Shown here: positions 33,850 through 42,402 of the stretch, piece by piece
Layout: every line of letters begins with the position of its first letter
How positions within the stretch are numbered: the first letter of the stretch is position 1
Assembly: GCA_029006155.1 (NCBI GenBank)
Contig: JAQXGF010000086.1
Location: forward strand, 1-42,402
Source: Lachnospiraceae bacterium
GTDB taxonomy: Bacteria > Bacillota > Clostridia > Lachnospirales > Lachnospiraceae
DNA: 42,402 nucleotides
Reading direction: 5' to 3'
Program-made: the position numbers and the translations under genes
Notes under the pieces: generated by a model
What the model was told of the DNA's origin: nothing
Database searches by the model: none
The model's input: only the letters and a program-made list of their open reading frames with translations

Positions 33850-34188
33850 ATCTGATCCATCCTCTCTCCTGCATTTTCTGATTTCCTGCCAATGGTATGC
33901 GTGCCATTTTGTACTATTGCAAGGCAAAAGCCGAATCATTCTCCCGTTCCACTCCGCCCGCATAGCACGCAAAACACTGCAGATATTCTATATCTATGCA
34001 GAAAAAAGCGCTTTCAGAACTTCTGAAAACGCCCGGATACCTCTTTCTTATATCTTGCTGTCTGTGATATTGCTGATACGCCATGTTTTCCTGCAGCCGC
34101 CGACCAGATCTCCCAGGCGCACCGAAGCCGGGGTAAGCATCTATACCCCGGCTCCGGAAATTCACACGTAAAAGTCTGTTGATTTTAT
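33850..34188. other. Intergenic region between gdhA and the DUF6128 gene
   Basis: This 339-nt stretch holds the gdhA terminator and two further inverted repeats: AGATAT-tct-ATATCT (33981-33995) and GCCGGGGTA with TACCCCGGC (34128-34153). No clear promoter or small gene is visible. Confidence 0.5.
34002..34032 (-). terminator. gdhA terminator
   Basis: On the minus strand GCG-TTTTCAGAA pairs with TTCTGAAA-GCGC, followed by six Ts. It is about 155 nt downstream of the gdhA stop. Confidence 0.78.
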
Positions 34189-35562
<1,374 letters not shown>

Positions 35563-35584
35563 TTAGTATCACACATTCGAACGT

Positions 35585-35613
35585 ATTATACACTAGTGAA
35601 AACCATTTGGCAA
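35585..35613 (-). promoter_or_regulatory. gdhA promoter
   Basis: On the minus strand TTGCCA (35613-35608), 17-nt spacer, TATAAT (35590-35585). Confidence 0.82.
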
Positions 35614-35672
35614 TTCTTTTTTGCGCTCTCGCGTTAAAACTTTATCTGGATGATGTGTCCAATCCTGCCACC

Positions 35673-36863
35673 TCATCGACCGGAACAAAGACCAGACCTG
35701 GCCTCCTCCAGCTGACACAGTGCCTGATTCAGGGTACTGCGTGGGCAGGCGATATTGATCCGCTCAAATCCTTCGCCGGCAGCGCCAAATACTGCCCCGG
35801 CATCCAGCCACAGCTTCGCCTCATGCACAATGAAATGTTCCAGCTCCGGTTCGGTAAGACCAAGTCCGCGGAAATCCATCCACACAAGATACGTCCCTTC
35901 CGGTCGGATCACCCGTATTCCCGGAAGGTGCTCCTCCGTAAATGCTTCCAGAAAAGCCAGATTCTCCCGCAGATACCCGAGCAATTGCCGATACCAGTCA
36001 TCTCCATACCGGTATGCCGCCTCCGTCGCCACCAGTCCAAGCGTATTCAGCTGACTGTATCCCGCCGCCGCAACCTCTTTCTGGAAACGTCTGCGCACCC
36101 GTGGATTCGGAATAAAAATATTCGCGGTCTGCAGCCCGGCCAGATTAAACGTCTTGCTGGCAGAAGTGCAGGTGATCGTGCGTGACTCGATTTCCGGTCC
36201 CAGAGATGCCAGCATATGATGCTTTCCTTCGAACACAAAATCTGCATGGATCTCATCGCTCACCATCCACACTTCATGGCGGATACAGATGTCCGCAAGC
36301 GTCCGGAGCTCCTCTTCCGTCCAGACTCTCCCGGCCGGATTGTGTGGGGAGCACAAGAGCAGCAGCCGCACATCATTCTCTATGATTTTCTCCTCCAGAT
36401 CCGCAAAATCCATCTGGTAATGTCCATGCTCATCCAGTACCAGCGGGCTGTCCACCAGTTTTCTCCCATTATCCCGGATCACTTCACTGAACGGATAATA
36501 GACCGGCTGCTGGATCAGCACCGCATCTTCTTCCTTTGTGAGCGCCCGCACCGCCATCGCCAGGGCAAACACGACACCCGGTGTCTTCACGAGCCATTCT
36601 GGCTGTACTTCGTAACCATGGTGTGTCCACATCCATCCGGCCACTGCCTCAAAATAGGAATCCCCGCTCTCACTGTACCCGAAAATTCCATGCTGCACAC
36701 GTTTTGCAAGCGCTTCCGTCACTTCTTTTGGCACCGCAAAATCCATGTCTGCCACCCATAGTGGGAGTACGTCCGCCGGGCGCCCCCGCCGCACCGCAAA
36801 GTCATATTTCAGGCAATCCGTGCCTTTCCGGTCAATGATCTGGTCAAAATTTATCTTATTCAT
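35673..36863 (-). CDS. MalY/PatB-type PLP-dependent C-S lyase
   Basis: 396 residues of fold type I, class I/II aminotransferase family, MalY/PatB branch: cystathionine beta-lyases that split cystathionine or cysteine conjugates to homocysteine/pyruvate/ammonia. Signatures are LPLWVADMDFAVP (32-44), HGIFGYSESGDSYFEAVAGWM, CSPHNPAGRVWT, and TCTSASKTFNLAGLQ with PLP Lys237. The start at 36863 overlaps the stop of the cystathionine synthase gene by 8 nt (ATGAATAA) with GGAG upstream; a GTG at 36872 is possible. The pair gives transsulfuration from homoserine ester to homocysteine. Confidence 0.9.
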   Translation of the reverse strand: MNKINFDQIIDRKGTDCLKYDFAVRRGRPADVLPLWVADMDFAVPKEVTEALAKRVQHGIFGYSESGDSYFEAVAGWMWTHHGYEVQPEWLVKTPGVVFALAMAVRALTKEEDAVLIQQPVYYPFSEVIRDNGRKLVDSPLVLDEHGHYQMDFADLEEKIIENDVRLLLLCSPHNPAGRVWTEEELRTLADICIRHEVWMVSDEIHADFVFEGKHHMLASLGPEIESRTITCTSASKTFNLAGLQTANIFIPNPRVRRRFQKEVAAAGYSQLNTLGLVATEAAYRYGDDWYRQLLGYLRENLAFLEAFTEEHLPGIRVIRPEGTYLVWMDFRGLGLTEPELEHFIVHEAKLWLDAGAVFGAAGEGFERINIACPRSTLNQALCQLEEARSGLCSGR

Positions 36864-38019
36864 AAAATGCACGCTCCAGTTCCCGAATCAGATCTTCGGT
36901 ATCTTCAATTCCCACAGATAAGCGAAGCAGACGGTCCGTGATCCCATTTGCCAGCCGCTGCGCTTCCGGTACATCCGCATGGGTCTGCGTCGTCGGATAG
37001 GTAATCAGTGTCTCTACTCCTCCAAGGCTCTCCGCAAAGTGAATCAGCCGCACACTGCCCAGAATTTTTCTGGCAAGCTCTGCAGAAGCTACCTCAAAGG
37101 AGATCATACAGCCAAAGCCTCTCGCCTGCTTTTTCGACACCTCATACCCCGGATCCTCCGGAAGTCCAGGATAGAATACCTTCGTCACCACACGCTGTTT
37201 CTGCAGCCACTCCACAATCGCCGCCGCATTTTCCTGCGCACACTTCATGCGCAGTGGCAGTGTCTTGATGCCGCGCAAGATCAGCCAGCTGTCAAACGGT
37301 GCCAGCCCAGCCCCGGTCGTCTTGAAAATAAAACGTAGCTTTTCGGAAAGCTCTGCAGACGCAGTGACGAGGAAACCGGCGATTGTGTCATTGTGCCCGC
37401 CCAGATATTTCGTACCGCTGTGTACGACAATGTCCGCGCCCAGCTTCAGCGGATTCTGCAAATACGGGGAAAGAAAGGTATTATCTACGATCAGAAGCAG
37501 CTGATGCGCTTTCGCAATCTTCGCCACCGCTGCGATATCCGTCACCCGCATCATTGGGTTCGTCGGAGTCTCCAGATAAATCGCCTTTGTCTCAGGCCGG
37601 ATATAAGCTTCGATCCCGGCATCATCCTCTCTAGTAACCGAAGAAAAATCGATCCGGTCAAACGACAGGCCATTCTTGGCGCTGATATGGTCAAACAGTC
37701 TGGTGCTTCCTCCATACAGATCCGCATCCACCAGCAGATGGTCGCCCGGACGGAACAGCTCCATCAGTGCCGCGATCGCCGCCATTCCACTGGAAAATGC
37801 GATCGCATCGATTCCATATTCCAACGATGCCACCACACGCTCCAGTGCCTCACGCGTCGGATTCTGCAGGCGGCTGTAGTCATAGCCCGTGCTCTCACCA
37901 ACCCCCGGATGTGCAAACGTCGCCGTCTGATAAATCGGGACGCTCAACGATCCGGACTGATCGCAGTTCAGTGTATCTCCATTTCCATATAAACATTTTG
38001 TAGCTGTTCCATATTCCAT
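36856..38019 (-). CDS. Cystathionine gamma-synthase/lyase family PLP enzyme
   Basis: 387 residues of the Cys/Met metabolism PLP family (MetB/MetC/CGL). It carries the family N-terminus with SLSVPIYQTATFAHPG, YDYSRLQNPTREALE (PLP phosphate Tyr/Arg), YLETPTNPMMRVTDI, DNTFLSPYLQNPLKLGADIVVHSGTKYLGGHND with PLP Lys204, and SLGGVETLITYP. Whether it is synthase, gamma-lyase or O-acetylhomoserine sulfhydrylase cannot be decided. The start at 38019 has GGGAGG before it; the frame continues open to 38142 but without family sequence. It is coupled to the MalY/PatB gene and lies behind a sulfur-type ABC importer. Confidence 0.9.
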   Translation of the reverse strand: MEYGTATKCLYGNGDTLNCDQSGSLSVPIYQTATFAHPGVGESTGYDYSRLQNPTREALERVVASLEYGIDAIAFSSGMAAIAALMELFRPGDHLLVDADLYGGSTRLFDHISAKNGLSFDRIDFSSVTREDDAGIEAYIRPETKAIYLETPTNPMMRVTDIAAVAKIAKAHQLLLIVDNTFLSPYLQNPLKLGADIVVHSGTKYLGGHNDTIAGFLVTASAELSEKLRFIFKTTGAGLAPFDSWLILRGIKTLPLRMKCAQENAAAIVEWLQKQRVVTKVFYPGLPEDPGYEVSKKQARGFGCMISFEVASAELARKILGSVRLIHFAESLGGVETLITYPTTQTHADVPEAQRLANGITDRLLRLSVGIEDTEDLIRELERAFYE

Positions 38020-38197
38020 CGGTAGTCCTCCCCTGTGCTTCTTTGCGCTCTCATATTTTCTGTCAATCAAATCCCTGCTGAAAAATTTCGTAGCGCATTC
38101 TTTTTTAACGAGCAAAGCAATCAGCAGTTCCATTTTGCTCATTTATAATTCACAAGTATAGCAGAGGAATACAGGACATGGGTACTCAAAATTTTCA

Positions 38198-38209
38198 ATA
38201 ACCGGTTAT
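38198..38209. repeat. 12-bp palindrome at the end of the ABC fusion gene
   Basis: ATAACCGGTTAT is perfectly self-complementary and overlaps the stop codon region (38209-38211) of the ABC fusion gene, upstream of the cystathionine synthase gene. It could be an operator for the downstream met pair; nothing else supports that. Confidence 0.4.
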
Positions 38210-39813
38210 CAATCCTGAGCCTCTTTCCGCGCAGCTGCCGATGTGATCCGCAACACCTGCGCTCCGAGCAGCTGTGCATCCTCCTCCTGATGCGTCACGA
38301 CCAGAAGTGTCCGCCCTGCCCGGAATTTTAAGATCTGCTGAATCGTCCGCCGCCGTGTCTCCTCATCCAGCCCCGTAAACGGCTCGTCCATCAGGATCAG
38401 ATTTGATCGCACCGCCAGGGCACGCGCAATGGCGACCCGCCGCTGCATGCCACCGCTTAGAAGCTCCGTCTGCTTCTGCCACGCCTCTGGCTCCAGCAGA
38501 TCCTGCAATACCTCCTGTGGCGCATAGCAAAGGCCGCGTCTTTTCCCGGCAACCACGATATTCTCCACTGCATCCGCATAGCCAAGCAGCCGGTTTTCCT
38601 GAAATACTGCGCTGATTGCCGATTCCGGATACATTTCCACACTCCCGGCAGCAAACATCGTCAAGTCAACATTTCCAACGGCCACATCTGATGTCTCAAG
38701 CCCAACACCATCGGCTGCTGCATCTGGCATTTCCAGCCCAAGCAGAATCCGCAGCAACGTCGTCTTTCCGATCCCGGATGTCCCCATCAGGCAGTAAATC
38801 TGACCGGCCTCCAGAGAAAGTGACAAATCGGATAACACCTGCTTTTCTCCGTAGGACTTGGAAAGTGACTGCACCTGTACAGAAGCCGCCGCCCAGCTTC
38901 CATCGATTCCCGCTTCTGAACGTTTTTTCATAATTGACCATCGTTTTCGATCGACCACTGCCATTTCTTTGCCCGTAACAGATCGCTGTTTTCGATCGAC
39001 TATACCAGTCCTTTTTACATCCTTCTCTCTTCCCGCTTTCATCCGCTCCACAGAAACCTGTCCCATCACCCACAAAAAGGCGCGTTCCAGAAGCCGGCTC
39101 ACGACAATCACTACGAATGTCCATGCAAACAGCTCTGCCGTGGACAGATAAATCTTTGCCATGTACAACTTCTCTCCGATCGAGAGATCCGGTACGCCGA
39201 TGACCTCCGCTGCGACTCCGGACTTCCATGCCATCCCGCACGCCGTCCGGCTTCCGGCCAGCAGATAAGGGAACAGCGATGGGCGGTACACATACCAGAA
39301 CCGGCTCCACGCAGACATTCCAAATACATCTGCCATCTCCAGCAGCTGTACATCTGCCTCTTTCATGCCCTGCAGCGTGTTGCGGTAAATGACCGGAAAG
39401 ACGATGACGAAGCTGATCAGCACCGCCAGATTCTTAGAGCCGATCCAGATCAGCGCCAGAATGACAAACGAAGCGACCGGAACCGACTGCAGCAACGCCA
39501 CAGCCGGTTCCAGAAATTCTTCCACATACCATTTTTTATAAGCCACAATGCCGGACAAGACACCAAGAAAAAATGCCAGCAGATATCCGCTGCAAATACG
39601 CAGGGAGGAATGCCACACCGTCCGCCAGAATTCTGAGGTCGGCAGCTGCTTCCATAATGCCGCAAATGCCTCAGCTGGTCCGACAAATAGGATCCGGTTG
39701 TGAATCAAAGTCGCCAGAAGCTGCCACAAAAGGAGCCAGATCAGAAGAATCAGAATCCGCCGGACCCGTTTTGGGATCCGGCTTTTTACCCCATTTCGTT
39801 TTGCTCTGTTCAT
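38209..39813 (-). CDS. ABC transporter permease-ATPase fusion (SsuC-SsuB/TauC-TauB type)
   Basis: 534 residues in one frame. Residues 1-255 are a six-helix permease of the nitrate/sulfonate/taurine group with the EAA loop LLEMADVFGMSAWSRFWYVYRPSLFPYLLAG (157-187). Residues 256-310 form a basic linker with an internal repeat (IVDRKQRS at 271, VVDRKRWS at 286). Residues 311-534 are an ATPase: Walker A GTSGIGKTT (344-352), Q-loop VFQENRLL (403-410), signature LLSGGMQRR (451-459), Walker B LILMDEPFTGLDE. The two subunits are normally separate proteins. It follows its binding-protein gene by 10 nt. Substrate unknown; neighbours suggest an organosulfur compound. Confidence 0.88.
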   Translation of the reverse strand: MNRAKRNGVKSRIPKRVRRILILLIWLLLWQLLATLIHNRILFVGPAEAFAALWKQLPTSEFWRTVWHSSLRICSGYLLAFFLGVLSGIVAYKKWYVEEFLEPAVALLQSVPVASFVILALIWIGSKNLAVLISFVIVFPVIYRNTLQGMKEADVQLLEMADVFGMSAWSRFWYVYRPSLFPYLLAGSRTACGMAWKSGVAAEVIGVPDLSIGEKLYMAKIYLSTAELFAWTFVVIVVSRLLERAFLWVMGQVSVERMKAGREKDVKRTGIVDRKQRSVTGKEMAVVDRKRWSIMKKRSEAGIDGSWAAASVQVQSLSKSYGEKQVLSDLSLSLEAGQIYCLMGTSGIGKTTLLRILLGLEMPDAAADGVGLETSDVAVGNVDLTMFAAGSVEMYPESAISAVFQENRLLGYADAVENIVVAGKRRGLCYAPQEVLQDLLEPEAWQKQTELLSGGMQRRVAIARALAVRSNLILMDEPFTGLDEETRRRTIQQILKFRAGRTLLVVTHQEEDAQLLGAQVLRITSAAARKEAQD

Positions 39814-39823
39814 AACAACTGCT

Positions 39824-40849
39824 TTATTCTACGCCGTAGTAAAAATCATCTGCCGGAAGCGCTCCACCGATCGAAGTCGGCTCAAGATCATACAGTACGC
39901 TCAAATATCCGCCAAGCGCATCCTTCATCTCAGTTCCATCAATGTAGGTGATGTTGCACGCCGGGATTGCCTTCTGTGCGATCGGCGCCTTTGCCACGAT
40001 CTCAAGCTCCGCGATCCACTCAGCCGCCTGCTCCGGATTCTCATTCGTAAATGCAGCGGATTCCTCATGTTCCGCCAGAAAATCCTTTACCGCGTCCTCA
40101 TTTTCTTCGATAAAGTCTGTGCGTGCGATCGTCACACCCGTCACGAGGCGGCTGCCACCGGCTTCCTGCGTCGCGTCCCACTCGGCCGTGAGATCCAGCG
40201 CCACGCGCAAATTTTCATTCTGTGCCATCGCCGTGGTCACAAACGGCTGCGGGAGCAGGCCGATTGCGGCGGTATCTTCCGCGAGTGCCGCTACGACCTC
40301 CGTCGGCTCTGACTTATATTCTAAGGTCACATCCTCGGTCGTCAGTCCATTCGCTGACAGCAGATACTGGATGACATAATCCGGGGTCGTGCCTTTTCCG
40401 GTCAGGTATAAAGTCTTCCCCTTCAGGTCTGCGACCGACTGCACGCTATCCCCATTCTCCACTACATAGAGCACGCCGAGCGTGTTGATATCAATCACCT
40501 GAACGCCGCCCTCGGTCTTATTGTAAAGCACACTGGCCACATTGGCCGGAACGAGTGCGATATCCAGATCCCCGCTGATGACTTTTCCGAGCAGCTCATC
40601 TGCCGCCGTCACCATCGTAAAATCATACGCTTCCTTTGTCTCGCCATCCTTCGCCTTCTGCATCAGAGAGACGAGTCCCATTGAAGTCGGTCCCTTTAAC
40701 GAGCCCACACGTACTGCGTCCGCTGCTGATGCTTCCGCGTCCGCCTCTGTTGCTGCTTCTGTCGTCACCTCTGTCGTCTCTTCTGCCGATGCACTCATCG
40801 CAAAGCCTGCCGCAAGTACCATTGCCATCATCCATATTCTCTTTTTCAT
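39824..40849 (-). CDS. ABC transporter substrate-binding protein (SsuA/TauA/NMT1-like)
   Basis: 341 residues. The signal peptide (KKRIWMMAMVLAAGFAMSASA/EE) fits signal peptidase I and has no lipobox cysteine. A low-complexity Thr/Glu/Ala stretch (residues 24-44) follows before the binding domain, which starts VRVGSLKGPTSMGLVSLMQKA and contains LVPANVASVLYNK, LKGKTLYLTGKGTTPDYVIQYLL and IGLLPQPFVTTAMAQ, as in NMT1/SsuA-like type II proteins. It is the first gene before the permease-ATPase fusion. The ligand cannot be told; sulfonates, thiamine-precursor pyrimidines and similar anions are bound by relatives. Confidence 0.88.
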   Translation of the reverse strand: MKKRIWMMAMVLAAGFAMSASAEETTEVTTEAATEADAEASAADAVRVGSLKGPTSMGLVSLMQKAKDGETKEAYDFTMVTAADELLGKVISGDLDIALVPANVASVLYNKTEGGVQVIDINTLGVLYVVENGDSVQSVADLKGKTLYLTGKGTTPDYVIQYLLSANGLTTEDVTLEYKSEPTEVVAALAEDTAAIGLLPQPFVTTAMAQNENLRVALDLTAEWDATQEAGGSRLVTGVTIARTDFIEENEDAVKDFLAEHEESAAFTNENPEQAAEWIAELEIVAKAPIAQKAIPACNITYIDGTEMKDALGGYLSVLYDLEPTSIGGALPADDFYYGVE

Positions 40850-40895
40850 CCTGTGCCGCCTTTCCCCACAACCGCGGGCATTTTTTCTTTTCCTG

Positions 40896-40931
40896 TAAAA
40901 ATGAGTAACACTTCTCAGTAGTTACTCATTT
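40896..40931 (-). terminator. Terminator of the M18 aminopeptidase gene
   Basis: A perfect 11-bp stem AAATGAGTAAC/GTTACTCATTT with an 11-nt loop runs into TTTTTAC on the minus strand, about 50 nt after the stop at 40979. Confidence 0.85.
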
Positions 40932-40978
40932 CTAATCTTCTACTCCCGGGCAATTCTCTTCCATCCGGAATAGGAAGT

Positions 40979-42379
40979 TTACGCCTCCTGCAAGAACGCG
41001 CAGTATCCCTTATACGCCTCATATACATCGGCCTTGCTCGTCACTTCCAGCGGTGCATGCATGTTCAGCACTGCCACGCCACTGTCGATGACTTCCATGC
41101 CATAGAGCGCAGTGATGTAAGCGATCGTTCCGCCGCCACCGACGTCGATCTTGCCAAGCTCTGCCGTCTGGAAGGCCACATTGTGGTCATCCATCATCGC
41201 GCGGATCGCTGCCAGATACTCTGCATTCGCGTCGTTGCTTCCGCTCTTTCCGCGTGCGCCGGTATACTTATTAAATACAAGGCCACGTCCAAAGTATGCA
41301 CTGTTCTTCTTCTCAAAGCAGGATGCAAACAGCGGATCATATGCTGCGCTGACATCCGAGGAGAGCATCCGGCTGCGGGAAAGTGCTCGGCGCAGCTTCA
41401 GCTCGCTGTACTCGCCCATGCACTCTAAAAGCTCTGCGACGGTGTTCTCAAAGAAACGGGACTGCATACCGGTTGCTCCGACGCTTCCGATCTCTTCCTT
41501 ATCTACGAGCAGGCAGCAGGTCGTGCGCTCCTGTACCGGAATCGCGAGCTGTGCCTCCAGAGAAGTGTATGCGCACACACGGTCGTCCTGACCATAGGCC
41601 ATGATCATGCTGCGGTCCAGTCCGCAGTCTCTTGCCTTATCTGCCGGTACGATCTCCAGCTCTGCGGAGAGGAAATCATCCTCCTCGATTCCGTACTGCT
41701 CCTTCAAAATGCCGAGAATATTCGCCTTGACTGCTTCTTTCTCTGCCTTTTCCTCTTCTTCCCCTTCGGTCTTTGCCAGCGGACGGCTGCCGATCAGGAT
41801 ATCCAGATTCTCGCCCTCGATCACGACTCTTGCCTTCTTGTCCATCTGCTGTGCAGCCAGATGAATCAGCAGGTCGGAAATAAATACGACCGGATCGTCT
41901 TCCTTCTCACCGATGCAGATCTCCACGACGCTGCCGTCCTTCTTTGCCACTACGCCGTGAATGGCGAGCGGGATCGTCACCCACTGATAATTCTTCACAC
42001 CGCCATAATAATGGGTATCAAGGTAAGCCATCTCTGTGTCCTCGTACAGCGGATTCTGCTTCAGGTCCAGACGCGGGGAATCAATGTGCGCACCAAGGAT
42101 CCGCATACCATCCTCCAGCGGCTTCTTACCAATCTGGAACAGCACGAGCATCTTCTTCATGCCGCAGGCATATACCTTGTCGCCCGCCTCCAGCTTCTTG
42201 CCGGACTGCTGCACTTCCTCCAAGCTCTGGTATCCGGCTGCCCGCGCCAGACGGATCGCCTCCGCCGCACACTCCCGCTCAGTCTTTCCTGCATTCAAAA
42301 ATGCCTTATAGCGCCCTGCGAGCGCTTCCAGCTCCTGCTCCTGTTCCTCTGTATATGTCTTCCAGACATTCTCTTTCAT
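40979..42379 (-). CDS. M18-family aminopeptidase
   Basis: 466 residues, a zinc exopeptidase of the M18 (aspartyl aminopeptidase, ApeB/LAP) family that trims acidic or hydrophobic N-terminal residues from peptides in the cytoplasm. Metal-binding and catalytic motifs appear in order: GAHIDSPRLDLK (first zinc His with Asp), DKEEIGSVGATGM (catalytic and zinc Glu), SSDVSAAYDP (zinc Asp), ELGKIDVGGGGTIAYI and the final HAPLEVTSKAD (zinc His). The gene is complete: AGGAGG at 42391-42396 precedes the ATG at 42379. Confidence 0.94.
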   Translation of the reverse strand: MKENVWKTYTEEQEQELEALAGRYKAFLNAGKTERECAAEAIRLARAAGYQSLEEVQQSGKKLEAGDKVYACGMKKMLVLFQIGKKPLEDGMRILGAHIDSPRLDLKQNPLYEDTEMAYLDTHYYGGVKNYQWVTIPLAIHGVVAKKDGSVVEICIGEKEDDPVVFISDLLIHLAAQQMDKKARVVIEGENLDILIGSRPLAKTEGEEEEKAEKEAVKANILGILKEQYGIEEDDFLSAELEIVPADKARDCGLDRSMIMAYGQDDRVCAYTSLEAQLAIPVQERTTCCLLVDKEEIGSVGATGMQSRFFENTVAELLECMGEYSELKLRRALSRSRMLSSDVSAAYDPLFASCFEKKNSAYFGRGLVFNKYTGARGKSGSNDANAEYLAAIRAMMDDHNVAFQTAELGKIDVGGGGTIAYITALYGMEVIDSGVAVLNMHAPLEVTSKADVYEAYKGYCAFLQEA

Positions 42380-42402
42380 GATTTTGAAACCTCCTGTTAT
42401 TC

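Noticed and set aside
38020-38208. SAM riboswitch or methionine T-box before the cystathionine synthase gene
   Set aside because: I searched this gap for the conserved S-box and T-box elements by eye and found neither.

Overview
The window looks like chromosome of a Gram-positive anaerobe of the Clostridia, most likely family Lachnospiraceae. Pointers are the strong AGGAGG ribosome sites, many TTGACA/TATAAT promoters, a T-box leader in front of an archaeal-type prolyl-tRNA synthetase, Lpl-type sugar ABC genes with an AraC-type membrane sensor, and a protein I recognise as the DUF6128 family of Lachnospiraceae. I see no rRNA, tRNA, CRISPR array, phage gene, transposase or plasmid gene. The genes are mostly housekeeping and nutrient uptake.

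Layout. 0.2-6.3 kb: an orphan RmlD-like sugar-nucleotide reductase, a repeat-rich intergenic region with a row of hairpins, a DAACS dicarboxylate/amino-acid symporter, a MarR regulator with a TauE/SafE exporter, a MATE exporter and a DUF1653 protein. 6.3-13.3 kb (minus strand, visibly AT-richer): a sugar ABC uptake operon (binding protein, two permeases, cytoplasmic five-bladed beta-propeller glycosidase-like enzyme) followed by its probable AraC-type membrane regulator, which is split by a frameshift. 13.6-18.3 kb: a DUF3783 protein, a lone AAA-ATPase/PD-(D/E)XK protein and leuS. 18.3-24.3 kb: an AraC/cupin regulator divergent from a GH127 beta-L-arabinofuranosidase, then a tRNA-dihydrouridine synthase and an FGGY pentulose kinase. 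Together the last group suggests use of L-arabinose-containing glycans.

24.4-30.1 kb: a complete branched-chain amino-acid ABC system (livJ-H-M-G-F) followed by a cytidylate-kinase-like protein, with a terminator and a large inverted repeat separating livJ from livHMGF. 30.1-32.5 kb: proS with a T-box leader (specifier probably CCG, proline) and a divergent NusG-domain-II protein. 32.5-35.6 kb: a DUF6128 protein and NADP-type glutamate dehydrogenase. 35.7-40.9 kb: a sulfur/methionine-like cluster: substrate-binding protein, a permease-ATPase fusion, a cystathionine gamma-synthase/lyase and a MalY/PatB-type C-S lyase. The window ends with a complete M18 aminopeptidase.

I found no clearly new multi-gene system. 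The points most worth a second look are the repeat/hairpin region duplicated on both sides of the symporter, the fused ABC transporter with an internal repeat in its linker, the frameshifted sugar regulator at an AT repeat, and three ABC binding proteins that all lack a lipobox. All calls are made by reading the sequence; no database search was run.
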